The notes beneath the pieces are model-generated. The model did no database searches and was not told the DNA's origin. It saw only the letters and a list, made by a program, of their open reading frames with translations. A stretch of DNA of 5,273 bases, taken from assembly GCA_027322375.1 (NCBI GenBank), contig DAHVRS010000463.1, positions 1 through 5,273 of the forward strand, read 5' to 3'. Below, in pieces: positions 5,244 to 5,273 of this stretch. Numbering within the stretch: the first letter of the stretch is position 1; the number at the start of each line of letters is the position of its first letter. Both the position numbers and the translations under genes were made by a program. Origin of the DNA: Brachybacterium sp. GTDB lineage: Bacteria > Actinomycetota > Actinomycetes > Actinomycetales > Dermabacteraceae.

Positions 5244-5273
5244 AATACCGGGATTCCCTGCCGGTGCCGGTGC

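Noticed and set aside
5099..5273. A possible gene at the right edge.
   Set aside because: No ribosome-binding site, start codon and open frame combination is convincing, and the sequence is repeat-rich with lower GC near the end.
1..5273. CRISPR array, tRNA, rRNA or toxin-antitoxin or defence genes.
   Set aside because: No regularly spaced identical repeats, no cloverleaf or rRNA-like sequence and no defence-type domains were seen by eye.

Overview
The window is about 70% GC by eye, with dense open reading frames and short spacers. It reads as a chromosomal segment of an actinobacterium. A DeoR-type regulator followed by fruK and fruA, together with the style of the BCCT carrier, would suit a Micrococcales/Dermabacteraceae-like organism such as Brachybacterium; that genus-level placement is my inference from gene content only.

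Left part (positions 1-2060, minus strand): a fructose-uptake operon read leftwards. A DeoR-family repressor (fruR, 1970 to 1194) overlaps 1-phosphofructokinase (fruK, 1197 to 241) by four bases. After a 90-nt, strikingly C-rich spacer comes the first 50 codons of the fructose PTS permease (fruA, starting at 150 and running off the left edge). The PTS permease would import fructose as fructose-1-phosphate, FruK would convert it to fructose-1,6-bisphosphate, and FruR probably senses fructose-1-phosphate. A good sigma70-type promoter (TTGCTT, 17 nt, TAGTGT) lies 59 bp ahead of fruR, with a 10-bp-period direct repeat at its -35 side.

Middle (1971-4395): a divergent intergenic region of 217 bp separates fruR from a plus-strand BCCT-family transporter gene (2188-4395, 735 aa), probably a compatible-solute carrier for betaine or a similar compound. 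A perfect 19-bp palindrome sits just upstream of its likely promoter. The protein keeps the aromatic substrate-box residues and has long cytoplasmic tails; the C-terminal one is strongly acidic.

Right part (4396-5273): a 124-bp spacer with small repeats and a palindrome, then a 173-aa purine-type phosphoribosyltransferase gene (4520-5041) and a strong GC-rich hairpin terminator. The last ~175 bp hold no gene that I can support. They contain short GC-rich repeats and a lower-GC 47-bp imperfect inverted repeat (5197-5243).

The genes are ordinary housekeeping and accessory metabolism, and I do not see a new multi-gene system here. The points worth a second look are regulatory or structural: the palindrome, the direct repeat, the C-rich/G4-capable spacer, the acidic BCCT tail and the terminal inverted repeat.
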